Assembly (NCBI GenBank): GCA_023362775.1
Contig: JALMGJ010000005.1
Coordinates: 65,974,463-66,038,462 of the forward strand
Length of the DNA stretch: 64,000 nt
Reading direction: 5' to 3'
Source of the DNA: Charina bottae
Taxonomy: Eukaryota > Chordata > Lepidosauria > Squamata > Charinaidae
The notes under the pieces are model-generated. The model made no database searches, was not told the origin of the DNA, and worked only from the letters and a program-made list of their open reading frames with translations. This document shows positions 45,921 to 54,575 of this stretch, one piece after another. A program made the position numbers and the translations under genes. Numbering within the stretch: position 1 is the first letter of the stretch; each line of letters opens with the position of its first letter.

Positions 45921-46026
45921 ATGTATTGTCGAAGGCTTTCACGGCCGGAGTTCAATGGCTGTTGTGGGTCTTCCGGGCTGTGTGGAAGAACACGGCCACA
46001 CAGCCCGGAAGACCCACAACAGCCAT
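45921..46026. mobile_element. 106-bp hairpin insertion with 13-bp TSD
   Basis: The insert starts ATGTATTGTCGAAGGC and TTTCACGGCCGGAGTT, a sequence start common in reptile genomes. It then has a perfect 32-bp inverted repeat (arms 45954-45985 and 45996-46027, loop of 10 bases). It is flanked by the perfect 13-bp repeat TGACAAAATATCA (45908-45920 and 46027-46039). The element type is inferred to be Penelope-like because of the inverted short copy and the TSD length. No coding sequence. Confidence 0.8.
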
Positions 46027-46096
46027 TGACAAAATATCATTTTTACTTTCTGCAGATCAGTACACTTCACCTAAAGGACACAGATTCCACTATTAT

Positions 46097-47338
46097 TGTC
46101 CTGTTCCGACTAAGACTAGACACGGAAGCGTTACTGAAAACAACTTTATTTACACAGTTACACGAGCAGCCCAATTTATAATGTCCTCTTCTTCTTCTGC
46201 AGGCTGTACCACAACCAGTTCAGAGAACATTCCTGGCCCAACCGGGAGGACCAGAGAGGGTGCAGGCGCTGTGGTGGCTGCTGCAGCCGGTGGCGATCCG
46301 GAGGAGACCGGCAAGGTGACCGCGGGCATGGAGTTAGCTTGGCTGTCGGGGCTGGAAGTAGACCAGGGCCCGACAAAGGCAACCCACTGTTGTCCGGCGT
46401 CGGCTGGGCTCAGTTGCTGGTCTGGGCTCGTGGCCGTCTGGGTAGACCGGGGCCCGACGAAAGCAGCCCACTTGTGACCGGCGTCAGCTGGGCTTGGCTG
46501 CTGGTCTGGGCTCATGGCCATCTGGGTAGACCGGGGCCCGACAAAGGCAACCCACTGTTGACCGGCGTCGGCTGGGCTCGGTTGCTGGTCTGGGCTAGTG
46601 GCCGTATGGGTAGACCGGGGCCCGACAAGGGCAACCCACTGGTGACTGGTGTCGGCTGGGTCCGGGGCAGAGGGCAATGGAGCAGCGGTAGCTCGGGCGG
46701 TCGGGAGAGAAGCAGGCAAAGCGGCGGCGCTTACCCCGGTGCTGGTTTCTTCCACAGGAAGCAAGAAGGGCTCTGAAGAGCGTTCCGGGACTGGACTCTT
46801 GCAGGGCAGAGATGCAACGACAGGCGGAGATTCAGGCACGAGGCTAGGCACGGCAACAAGGTAAGGCTTGTTTCCAAGGCTTGGCGCGGCGACGAGGCGA
46901 GGCAAAGAGGCAGGGTCCAGCGCAGCAGCAGGGCTGGGCTCATCAATGAGGTCTGGAACGGTAGCAAGGCAGGGCTCTAGCTTGAGGTCCGGGGCAGCAG
47001 CAAGGCAAGGCTCGGAAACAGGGTCCGGCGCGGAGTCTGGAGGTTTCGGCGTGGAGCAGGTAGAACGGTTGTCTCCGGCAATGGAGGTAAGTCGTGCCGG
47101 TCTTTTATTTTGTTTTTCACGCCTTTGGAAAGCAGGGGCCAATCGGGCTTCGCGTTGTTCGGCCCGCCTCTCTGCTCTCCTTTGGCGCGCGCTGATTGGT
47201 GGAGGTGTCCTTCCTTCTGGGCCTCTGCCAATCAGCATCTCTGTTTCTTCCACAGGGTTTGCGCCAAGCCTGCTATTTCCGGAAACTGGCTCCTCTTCCG
47301 GATCGGACGGCAGACAGGTGAGTGGCCCGACTCTCACA
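46097..47338 (-). mobile_element. long-LTR family, copy 2 (solo LTR, TSD ATTAT)
   Basis: On the minus strand it starts TGTGAGAGTCGG and ends TCGGAACAGGACA, the canonical TG...CA form, and is flanked by a perfect 5-bp duplication (ATTAT at 46092-46096 and 47339-47343). Length is 1242 bp. In order it has two CCAAT boxes in inverted orientation (complement of 47228-47235 and 47192-47199), a TATA box AAAATAAAAG (47101-47110), TTGCCGGAGACAACC, arrays of about 42-bp and 84-bp units, and the poly(A) signal AATAAA (46145-46150) about 48 bp before the end. No internal region is attached, so it is a solo LTR. The superfamily (gypsy or retroviral) cannot be told without pol. Confidence 0.85.
46150..47337 (-). 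other. 395-codon open frame spanning LTR copy 2
   Basis: The frame opens at GTG (second base of the LTR) and stays open to 46150, covering almost the whole LTR. There is no ATG at the start. It holds a basic segment ISARQRRAERRAEQREARL and IAGDNRS, both shared with copy 3, then about six units of a 14-residue repeat (SEPCLAAAPDL type). Four units of a 28-residue repeat (GQQWVAFVGPRST type, with SPDQQPSPADA) follow. The frame runs through the CCAAT and TATA region, so a transcript started from this LTR would lack its first part. No known domain. Coding status is unproven. Confidence 0.4.
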
Positions 47339-47343
47339 ATTAT

Positions 47344-48249
47344 GGCAACATGCAGCCTCCCAAATCCTTGTGAGTGGACCCCACAAAAACTAGGAGAGAT
47401 TTTTTTATAAAAACGTTATATACTGTCTTGTCAACCAGGTTTTCCAGGCTAAAACCCAACATTCTACAATAACAAACATTCAGAATAATTAAAACACATG
47501 AATAACCAGAGTAATTTAAAAGCTGCAGTATATATTTAAATTTAATACAGATTAAAGTACCTAAGAGAATAGGCAATAAAGGTGACACTAAGCTCACCTA
47601 TTAGAGCTTTCTACAAAGGGAATGGGGGTTAACGAAAAGGCCACTGAAAAGGCCATTACTAAATAAAAAGAAGTAATAATATTAGTTCTTTTTAATTCTT
47701 TAGATTAATTTGCATTCTATTTTAATTCAATTTAAATTAAATCATAATTTTATTTTCAATCTAACCCCCTCTTTTTTGTTGTTGTTCTTTTGCTTTTGAG
47801 AATACAAACCAAGGCATGCCAAATCCTCCCCCACTCCCCCCCCCCACCAAAACCACAAAACTTTGCACACTTCTGCTTTAGTGAGCCTTTTAGTCTGAAA
47901 ATTGGAAAATAACTTTCTGAGTAGATTCGTGAGCAGACAGCTAAGTTACACAAGCTGTGTTATTTTTCTCATTTTAGATAAAGATATTTCAAGAATGCCA
48001 TAGAACATAATACGGCTGTTGAGGAGTAAAGATTAAGTGGTATTTGTTGAATTTTTCTACTTTGATTTTTTTTGTCTTTGTCTTTTAAAGAAATTGCAGA
48101 ATTTTCTTTTCACGAAAAGAACTGAAAGGGTGATGAGAGTTGGATCGATACTCTAAGCCGACAAAGAGCTCAGATCGTGATTACAGGGTGTTTCATTTCA
48201 GAAGTCTTCATTCTTTCATGAATGACGCTCTAAGGCACAATTCCTGACC
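47344..48249. other. AT-rich unique DNA
   Basis: C-run near 47837-47846. No gene recognised. Confidence 0.5.
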
Positions 48250-48352
48250 TGATCACCTCCAGATTTGTTGGGCTTCAGGACTCATAATCTTCAGCCAAAT
48301 CCATGCCAGCTGTGGATTATGGGAGTTGAAATCCAACATTATAGGATGCCCC
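48250..48352. mobile_element. hAT-type MITE fragment
   Basis: 'GGACTCATAATCTTCAGCC' ... 'GGATTATGGGAGTTGAAATC' has the inverted 'actacaactcccagaattc' pattern typical of a short palindromic reptile MITE also seen at 59123. Diverged. No duplication seen. Confidence 0.5.
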
Positions 48353-49104
48353 CAGCAGCGGCATGAAAGGATTTAGAAAAGGAAATAAATGGCTTTGAAT
48401 AGCAAATTTTTGTCAAACAGTGGGACCCTCATAGGCTCAGATAACTAACCCCCCATCTGTGTGTGCCATCCAGGTTTCTCAAATGCTAAGGAAGATGACA
48501 GTTTCTCCACTAGGAAAAAAATTCTTCAAAAAGGGTGCATTTTTGCCTTAAGGAAGATGACTTGCCCAGTCTGTCATTAATTTACATAGCTAGCTATGTA
48601 AATGCTGCTGTTAATGGATGGGATAGGTTTCATTAATAAATGAAGTGTTGATTTCTGACCTATTTTTGATCAAATGCCCTCTGGCTAACCCCCCCCCATC
48701 TCTAGATTCTAACGGTGAAATATGGGAGGGGTGGATTTGTGAAGAGAAAAGAAGTGGGAGGAAAATCACTAGCTTTAAAAAATATATTCAGCAATTCAAT
48801 GCAAATTAATGCTGGAGCCATTCTTTTCTCAAATGGTTTCATTAAAGTTTCAGTTTCCTCTGTTTAAAAATATTTCTAAAATCAGTATATGCCTATCATT
48901 ACTTCCAATAATGGAATATGCCTGCAATGTTATAAATAATTATTTCAGAGTAAACCTATTGAACTCAATTGGATTTACTCCTGAATAAGCAATTTAGTAC
49001 TGAACTGTTGACCTAAAATTCATTACTTCTACATTTTTCTTCCTGAGTTATTGCTTTGAAGATAATAATGAAAGTAGTCATCATAACATCATTATAAATA
49101 CATA
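48353..49104. other. AT-rich unique DNA
   Basis: Nothing recognised. Confidence 0.5.
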
Positions 49105-49195
49105 ATTGTAGAATGTAAGGGTTAGAAGGGAATTTGGAGTTCCTCTAGTCCAATCCTGTCTCCCCAGTGCAGGAATCCAATATTTTTATATTTTT
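49105..49195 (-). mobile_element. CR1 LINE 3' fragment, short
   Basis: 'TTGTAGAATGTAAGGGTTAG' ... 'CTCTAGTCCAATCCTGTCTC' ... 'AGTGCAGGAATCC' is the complement of a CR1 3' end. About 90 bp. Confidence 0.65.
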
Positions 49196-49599
49196 GTGGG
49201 ATTTTCCCTTCAATTAGCATAAACATTTGCATCATGCATAATTAAAATTTTGATTCACACAGCATGCTATCCTAATGTGATTTGTTCACTTTTGGCTTCT
49301 CATCAACTTGTAATTTGTAAACCTCGTTTACGTTTAGGATTATATAAAAACCAAGCCACTGTTGATTATTCACCAAAGCCTGGCTAGTCAAACCAAGGTT
49401 AATGAAATATATTAACCCAGGATAAAAAAGAATCCTCTTTCAAATGGATCATTTTGCTTTTAATTTATGATCAGTTCAGAACTGGCCCAATTAATTCAAC
49501 TTGCTGGTAAAAGCAGATGGTAGTTTTCCACATTGGGGAGATGAGCTTCTTGGTAGCACCCTAACCTCTTTTAAGAGATTACATTAGCTAGCTTTAACT

Positions 49600-49790
49600 G
49601 CCTTTCAGAAGCAGCTGAAAATAGAGCTCTTCTGGAGGATGTGATGTCAGGACCCTGTTTTATTCTACTCGTTTTGAGGTGTATTTTATTTTTTGATGCT
49701 CACCATGGACATTTTCATTCTTGTGTTCCTATATACCCTGAGAGTCCTGCAGGATTATAGCCGGGTACGAATGTAATAAATAAATTAGCA
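49600..49790 (+). mobile_element. old L2-like 3' end
   Basis: A decayed C-terminal-like segment is followed by 'CCTGAGAGTCCTGCAGGATT' ... 'GGGTACGAATGTAATAAATA', matching the general L2 3' layout. Low similarity to the younger copies. Confidence 0.45.
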
Positions 49791-50274
49791 TTTTCATCTT
49801 TTGTGTTTCAATTATGATAGCAATACAAATATAATACGTGAGCAGTTCTTTCGGCTCCTTCCTCTCAGACTTTGTATTTCATGAGAAGACTACGCAACCC
49901 CAATGGCATTCTATCTGGCGTTGAAAGGAGTTGCAGTCTTAACAAAACTGAAAAGGGATTAGATTGCCTATCCATTTTCTATTCATACTTGGAAGGCATT
50001 TGGGATAACAACCAAAATATCTTATTCTCTCTTTAGACTTTGAGAACTGGTAAAATATACTGATTAATGGGCTGGACTAGACCTGGGTAAATTCAGGTTC
50101 AAATGGCAACTTAGCTATGACATTTATTGGTTTACCTTTCACTAGCTGAAAGGTTGCAAAAAATTGTTTTTTAAGAATAGAATGGGAGAACTAAGTATAT
50201 TGCCTTGAGTTCCTAAAGAAAAGGCAGGATATTGATATAATACATAAAAATCGATACTGTGCCATATATATATG

Positions 50275-50499
50275 GGTAGTCCTCATTTAGTGACCATAAT
50301 TGGGACCAGCAACTCAATCATTAAGCAATGCGGTCTCTAAGTGAAACCGCAACAGTGCTTATGGTCTTACTTCAGTTTTCCTTTACTTTACAGACCTGCG
50401 AAGGTCGTAAATGTGAGGATTGGTCACAAAGTTACTTTTTCATCACTGTTATAACTGTGAATGGTTGCTAAATGAGGCAGTTGCTAAATGAGGACTACC
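50275..50499. mobile_element. MITE with TIRs GGTAGTCCTCATTTAG
   Basis: The left end GGTAGTCCTCATTTAG and right end CTAAATGAGGACTACC are exact inverted repeats. The interior repeats 'GTGACCATAA', 'GGTCGTAAATG' and 'GTTGCTAAATGAGG', as in a widespread squamate non-autonomous DNA transposon. TA-rich flanks fit a mariner-type target, but the superfamily is not proven. Confidence 0.8.
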
Positions 50500-50649
50500 T
50501 ATAAAAGTATAGTAGAACAATGGTTTACCTCAATGTACTGCCCTGATTATTAGATATCTTCACAGTACACATAAACTTTCCTTGATGACTAGAGCCAGTT
50601 ACCATTCAATTAACTTAGTGTTACCCAAACATGGCCACAAGTGTAGACT

Positions 50650-52298
50650 TGTCAGAGTCCAGTGTGACTCTGACACTGAGGAAGAAGAAAACAAAACCCA
50701 AAGAAGAAACAAAACTTACCCTAGGCTGCAATGATCCCGATCTTGTGATGAACAGGTGCAGGTTCAAAAGTGCAACACCCATGATCGATCTCGTGATGGG
50801 CAGATGCCAGACTCATGGACGCCAAAGAAGCAGGTGCAGAGCAACGAACCTGGAGATGACCTGACAGTGCGGGAAAATCCTGAGCAGCTGATTGGTGCTC
50901 CAGACCCACTTCCTTTTTCAGCACCAATCAGTGCAAGACAAAGGCGGGCAGAAAAGCATGCCCAGCAGTGGGAGCTCCAACTGGCTCCCAAAGAGAAAAG
51001 GCGGGCCAAGAGTAGGATAAAAGAGTGCAAGAGCAAGCACCCAGTCGCCAGGGACAACCGTTCTGCATACTGTACAGCGACTCCAGAAGGATCACAGCCA
51101 GAATCATCAGAGATGCCCCTTCCTGAAGAATTGGAGCCAGAGCCTCTTCTCATCTCCAAATCTATCTCAGCTGCAAAAGAAGCTCAGCTTGCTTCAGCAT
51201 CAATAAGAGTGAGAATGTTAGCTTGTAGCTTTTCGGAAAATTCTAGCGGGAAGGCTTCAGCATTGCCGGGCAACTGTCAGCTGGCATCTTCAGCTTCGCA
51301 GTGTTCACTAGTCTTGTTGGGGCAATGGTTGCCCAATACAGCTAAATACCTTGCTCGGCCTTGTGCGGTTCATCACACCGATTTCGGGTCACCCCATTCT
51401 GTCCTTGGAGGGCTGCCTAGCCCACCGTACCCAGTCCTGCCTGTCATACAGGCAGTGTTACCTAGTGGGGGTGATTTAGTTTGCCTTGCAGCTTCCATTC
51501 TGTTTGTAGCAGTTCCGGTCCAGTCTACCTTGGGGTTTCAGTCCAGTATCCCAGAGGAACCAGCCCAGTCCGCGTTGCAGTTCCAGTCCAGTGTTCCGGA
51601 GGTTCCAGCCCAGTCTGCCTTGAGGCTCCAGTCCAGTGTCCCAGAGGAAACAGTCCAGTCTGCATTGTAATCCGAGTCCAGTGCTTCAGAGGAACCGGTT
51701 CAGCCTGTCTTGTGATTCCAGTCCAAGGTTCCAGAGGAGCCAGACCAGTCTGCATTGCAGTTCCAGTCCAGTGTTCCAGAGGTTCCAGTCTAGTCTGCCT
51801 TGAGGTTCCAGCCCAGAGTCCCAGAGGAACCAGTCCAGCTTATCCTGAAGTTCCAGTCCAGAGTTCCAGAGGATCCAGTCCAGTATATCTTGCAGTTCCA
51901 GTCCAGAGTCCCAGAGGAACTAGTCCAGTATATCTTGCAGTTCCAGTCCAGAGTCCCAGAAGAATCAGTCCAGTGTATCTTGTAGTCCAGTCCAGAGTTT
52001 CCAGAGGAAACAGTCCAACTTACCTGCTGTTCCAGTCTAGTGTTTCCAGAGAACCAGTCTAGCCTTGTCAGCTTCAAGCAGAAGCCAAGTCTACCTCAAG
52101 TCTCCTCGCCAACTTATCCAGAACTTTTGGCACTTGCTGCTGAACTTAGCTGTGCTATCGCATAGCTGCCCAATCTCAAGTGCATCCAGTTGATCCAGAC
52201 TCTTCAATGTCCTCATGGACTTATGTTTGTAAATAGTTTTTTTATTAATAAAACTATTTTCTTTAAAAAGTTCTGGTGGTCAAAGTCCGAACAGAACA
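50650..52298 (+). mobile_element. long-LTR family, copy 3 (solo LTR)
   Basis: Starts TGTCAGAGTCC and ends GTCCGAACAGAACA. The flanks AGACT (50645-50649) and AGCCT (52299-52303) form a 5-bp duplication with one mismatch. Length is 1649 bp. A 12-bp perfect palindrome built on CCAAT boxes (50888-50899 and 50920-50931) is followed by a GATAAAAG TATA box (about 51016), a CCAGGGACAACCG block, an array of about 45-bp units from 51.52 to 52.04 kb, and AATAAA at 52247-52252. The array differs in sequence from copies 1 and 2 while the promoter block is shared. Confidence 0.8.
50756..51670 (+). other. 304-codon open frame in LTR copy 3
   Basis: The segment ISARQRRAEKHAQQWELQL, a lysine/arginine run, then ARDNRS aligns with ISARQRRAERRAEQREARL and IAGDNRS of copy 2 in the same frame. 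The C-terminal part enters 15-residue units of the type QFQSSVPEEPAQSAL. Further 45-bp units continue to about 52.04 kb but that part of the frame is cut by stops. No known domain. Coding status is unproven. Confidence 0.35.
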
Positions 52299-52304
52299 AG
52301 CCTT

Positions 52305-52395
52305 CACTCCCAGAATTCTCAGCAAAAGCCATGGTTGTGGAATTCTAGGAATCAAAGTCCACATACAATATCTGGGAGTTGCCAAGATGGCTAAA
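52305..52395. mobile_element. MITE fragment next to LTR copy 3
   Basis: 'CACTCCCAGAATTCTCAGC' and 'GGAATTCTAGGAATCAAAGT' form the inverted pattern of the same short MITE type as at 48250 and 59123. Confidence 0.45.
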
Positions 52396-52917
52396 TCTTG
52401 AAGAAATTTTGTGATGATAAAAATATTAAATTGGACAACCATTAATGCTACTTTGCACTGGCAAGGAGGTTGGAAAAGAAGCTACAAATTTGTTTTTCAA
52501 ATACCTCCAGATGATATTGTGTTTTTAAAAACATTATTAAGCTGTATTTGAAGCTAGCCTCTTGTGTTTTGTAAACCATGACCAGCCAATTATGATTAAG
52601 TCAATAAACCATGGTTTAGAAAGCATGATTTAGCATGCTGCATTGTTACAGCCACTATGGCTTGCTCCTGTCTATATATGCATAACATTGCATGGTTGAC
52701 TAACGTCTCCATGTTTATTTGAGCAGTTTTTTTTAAAAAAAAACTACATTTCATAAGGTTGAATCTCCATTTAAAAACAGATGTTTTACGTAGTTATGTT
52801 TTACAACTCATTTAATTAAGAATTAATTTTATAAAACTTCCTATCTGAGCTAAATAGCCAGCTTCAATAGTCTGTAGCTTGAATCATGTCAACTGGATTT
52901 CTATTTTCTCAGTGGAA

Positions 52918-52950
52918 ACGTTTCACTCCTTATCCAAGGAGCTTCTTCAG
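52918..52950 (-). ncRNA. hammerhead-ribozyme-like core, inverted copy
   Basis: On the minus strand CTGAAGA, stem arms GCTCCTT / AAGGAGT around loop GGAT, then GAAACGTT. Compared with the two plus-strand copies the last stem base is T instead of C, turning the closing G-C pair into G-U. Confidence 0.5.
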
Positions 52951-53046
52951 TCTGAGCAAAGTTAGTAAGGGAATCCTAAATATGTTTCTAGGTAGCTCTG
53001 TGACCTTACACCTGGAGCTAGGTCATGGTTATATTGAGATGTTATT

Positions 53047-54414
53047 TTAAGTCCTTTTATCATCTAAAGGAGGATCGTTAAGATCACCATGCTGCTGTTG
53101 AGCTTGTGAAATGGTCTTAATCTTCCTAGGCACAGAAGACAAAGCAGGGAGGAAGATGGGGGAAAGATTGTGCCTGAGGCCCCCACCTCTATTCAAGGAA
53201 GGATTTTCCAAGTTGGCATAAATGGATTCCTTGACCCCTCTCTCAAACCACCTATCTTCTCTGTCTAAAATGTGGACATTAATGTCCTCAAATGAGTGTC
53301 CTTTTTCCTTTAGATGAAGATAAACTGCTGACTCTGGTCCTCTGGTGTTACTTCTCCTGTGTTGGGCCATCCTCCTGTACAAAAGTTGTTTGGTTTCTCC
53401 AATGTAGAGTTCAGAGCACTCCTCACTGCACTGGATTGCATACACTACATTGCTTTTCTTGTGTTTTGGAGTTTGATCTTTGGGGTGTACAAGCCTCTGT
53501 CTCAGTGTGTTGGTGGGTTTGAAATATACAGGTATGTGGTGTTTGCCAAATATCTGTTTTATCTTTTCAGACACACCAGCCATGTAAGGAATGACCAGGT
53601 TCTTTCGTTTACTCTGAGTCTCAGCCCTATCTGTCGCTGTTTTAGGTCTGGTAGATTTAGATTTGGTGAAGGCCCAATTTGGATATCCACAGGCCTTCAG
53701 AGCTGTTCTCAGGTGCTGATTTTCATTCTTTTTGGAATCCATGGAGGTGGGGATGGTTTCTGCTCTGTGTGACAATGTCCTGATGACTCCTAGTTTGTGC
53801 TGCAGTGGATGGTGGGAGTCAAACATCAGATATTGATCTGTGTGTGTGGGTTTCCTGTAGAACCCTATTTCTAGCTTGCCACCGGTCCCAATGAGGACAT
53901 CACAGTCTAGGAATGCCAGTCTGTTGTCCTTGGTGTCTTCTCTGGTGAAGCTAATGTTGGCATCTATAGTGTTTATATGGTCCGTGAAGGCCTGTACTTC
54001 CTGGGCCTTGATTTTGACCCAGGTGTCATCCACATACCTAAACCAGTGGGTGGGCACCGTTCCCTGGAATGTGTTGAGTGCTTTCTTCTCCACTTCTTCC
54101 ATGTATAAATTGGCCACAATGGGTGACACAGGAGAACCCATGGCACAGCCGTGTTTTTGTCTGTAAAAGTCACCTCTGTATGTGAAATAAGTGGTGTTAA
54201 GACACAGGTCCAGAAGATGGCAGATCTGGTTTGGGTTGAGATGGTTTCTCCTTTCAAGGGTGTTGTCCTCTTCTAGTCTCTTCCTGACAGAGGATAGAGC
54301 ATGAGTGGTGGGGATGCTGGTGAAAAGGGAGGACACATCAAAGGAGACCATAGTTTCATCTGTATCCAGTTTCAGGATCTTTGCTTTGGAAACAAATTCT
54401 TCCGAATTATGCAT
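53047..54414 (-). CDS. Penelope-like RT/GIY-YIG ORF, N-truncated, open
   Basis: The frame is 455 codons with no stop until the end. It starts inside the RT because the copy is 5'-truncated, so the first ATG is not the original start. Visible RT blocks: VSFDVSSLFTSIPTTHA (RT A), YRGDFYRQKHGCAMGSPVSP, VANLYMEEVEKKAL, the catalytic FRYVDDTWVKIK, and FLDCDVLIGTGGKLEIGFYR. A linker leads to the GIY-YIG endonuclease: VVYAIQCSEECSELYIGETK, QLLYRRMAQHRRSNTRG, and a C-terminal KEKGHSFEDINVHILDRED region. The family copies element RNA at a nick made by the endonuclease. Uninterrupted coding implies a young insertion. Confidence 0.9.
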   Translation of the reverse strand: MHNSEEFVSKAKILKLDTDETMVSFDVSSLFTSIPTTHALSSVRKRLEEDNTLERRNHLNPNQICHLLDLCLNTTYFTYRGDFYRQKHGCAMGSPVSPIVANLYMEEVEKKALNTFQGTVPTHWFRYVDDTWVKIKAQEVQAFTDHINTIDANISFTREDTKDNRLAFLDCDVLIGTGGKLEIGFYRKPTHTDQYLMFDSHHPLQHKLGVIRTLSHRAETIPTSMDSKKNENQHLRTALKACGYPNWAFTKSKSTRPKTATDRAETQSKRKNLVIPYMAGVSEKIKQIFGKHHIPVYFKPTNTLRQRLVHPKDQTPKHKKSNVVYAIQCSEECSELYIGETKQLLYRRMAQHRRSNTRGPESAVYLHLKEKGHSFEDINVHILDREDRWFERGVKESIYANLENPSLNRGGGLRHNLSPIFLPALSSVPRKIKTISQAQQQHGDLNDPPLDDKRT

Positions 54415-54422
54415 GTGGTGTT

Positions 54423-54492
54423 TGACTTACTAACTTTGACTTACTAACTTTGTAAGTAACTTTGTAACTTTGTAACTTTGTTAGTAAGTTTG
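54423..54492. repeat. junction filler of short TTAGTAAG-type repeats
   Basis: The sequence between the two inverted copies repeats 'TTGACTTACTAACTTTG' and 'GTAACTTT' several times. These words come from the start of the plus pLTR (CTTACTAACTTTGCTCAG), so the filler looks like repeated copying at the junction. Confidence 0.75.
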
Positions 54493-54512
54493 ACTTACTA
54501 ACTTTGCTCAGA

Positions 54513-54546
54513 CTGAAGAAGCTCCTTGGATAAGGAGCGAAACGTT
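54513..54546 (+). ncRNA. hammerhead-ribozyme-like core, 5' pLTR
   Basis: CTGAAGA (54513-54519), a 7-bp stem II GCTCCTT / AAGGAGC with loop GGAT (54521-54538), GAAA (54539-54542), then CGTT giving a two-base stem III. CTCAG before and CTGAG after could form stem I. Hammerhead motifs are documented in pLTRs of Penelope-like elements, and a very short stem III is usual there. The base at the cleavage position is U rather than the usual C, so activity may be weak. Confidence 0.55.
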
Positions 54547-54575
54547 TCCACTGAGAAAATAGAAATCCAGTTGAC

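Noticed and set aside
51520..52040. CRISPR-like array
   Set aside because: Units of about 45 bp are diverged and contiguous with no unique spacers, inside an LTR of a vertebrate genome.
53292..53772. Plus-strand frames opposite the inverted Penelope ORF, and their twins on the minus strand at 56466-56946
   Set aside because: They are antisense shadows of the RT/GIY-YIG coding sequence and occur at both arms for that reason.
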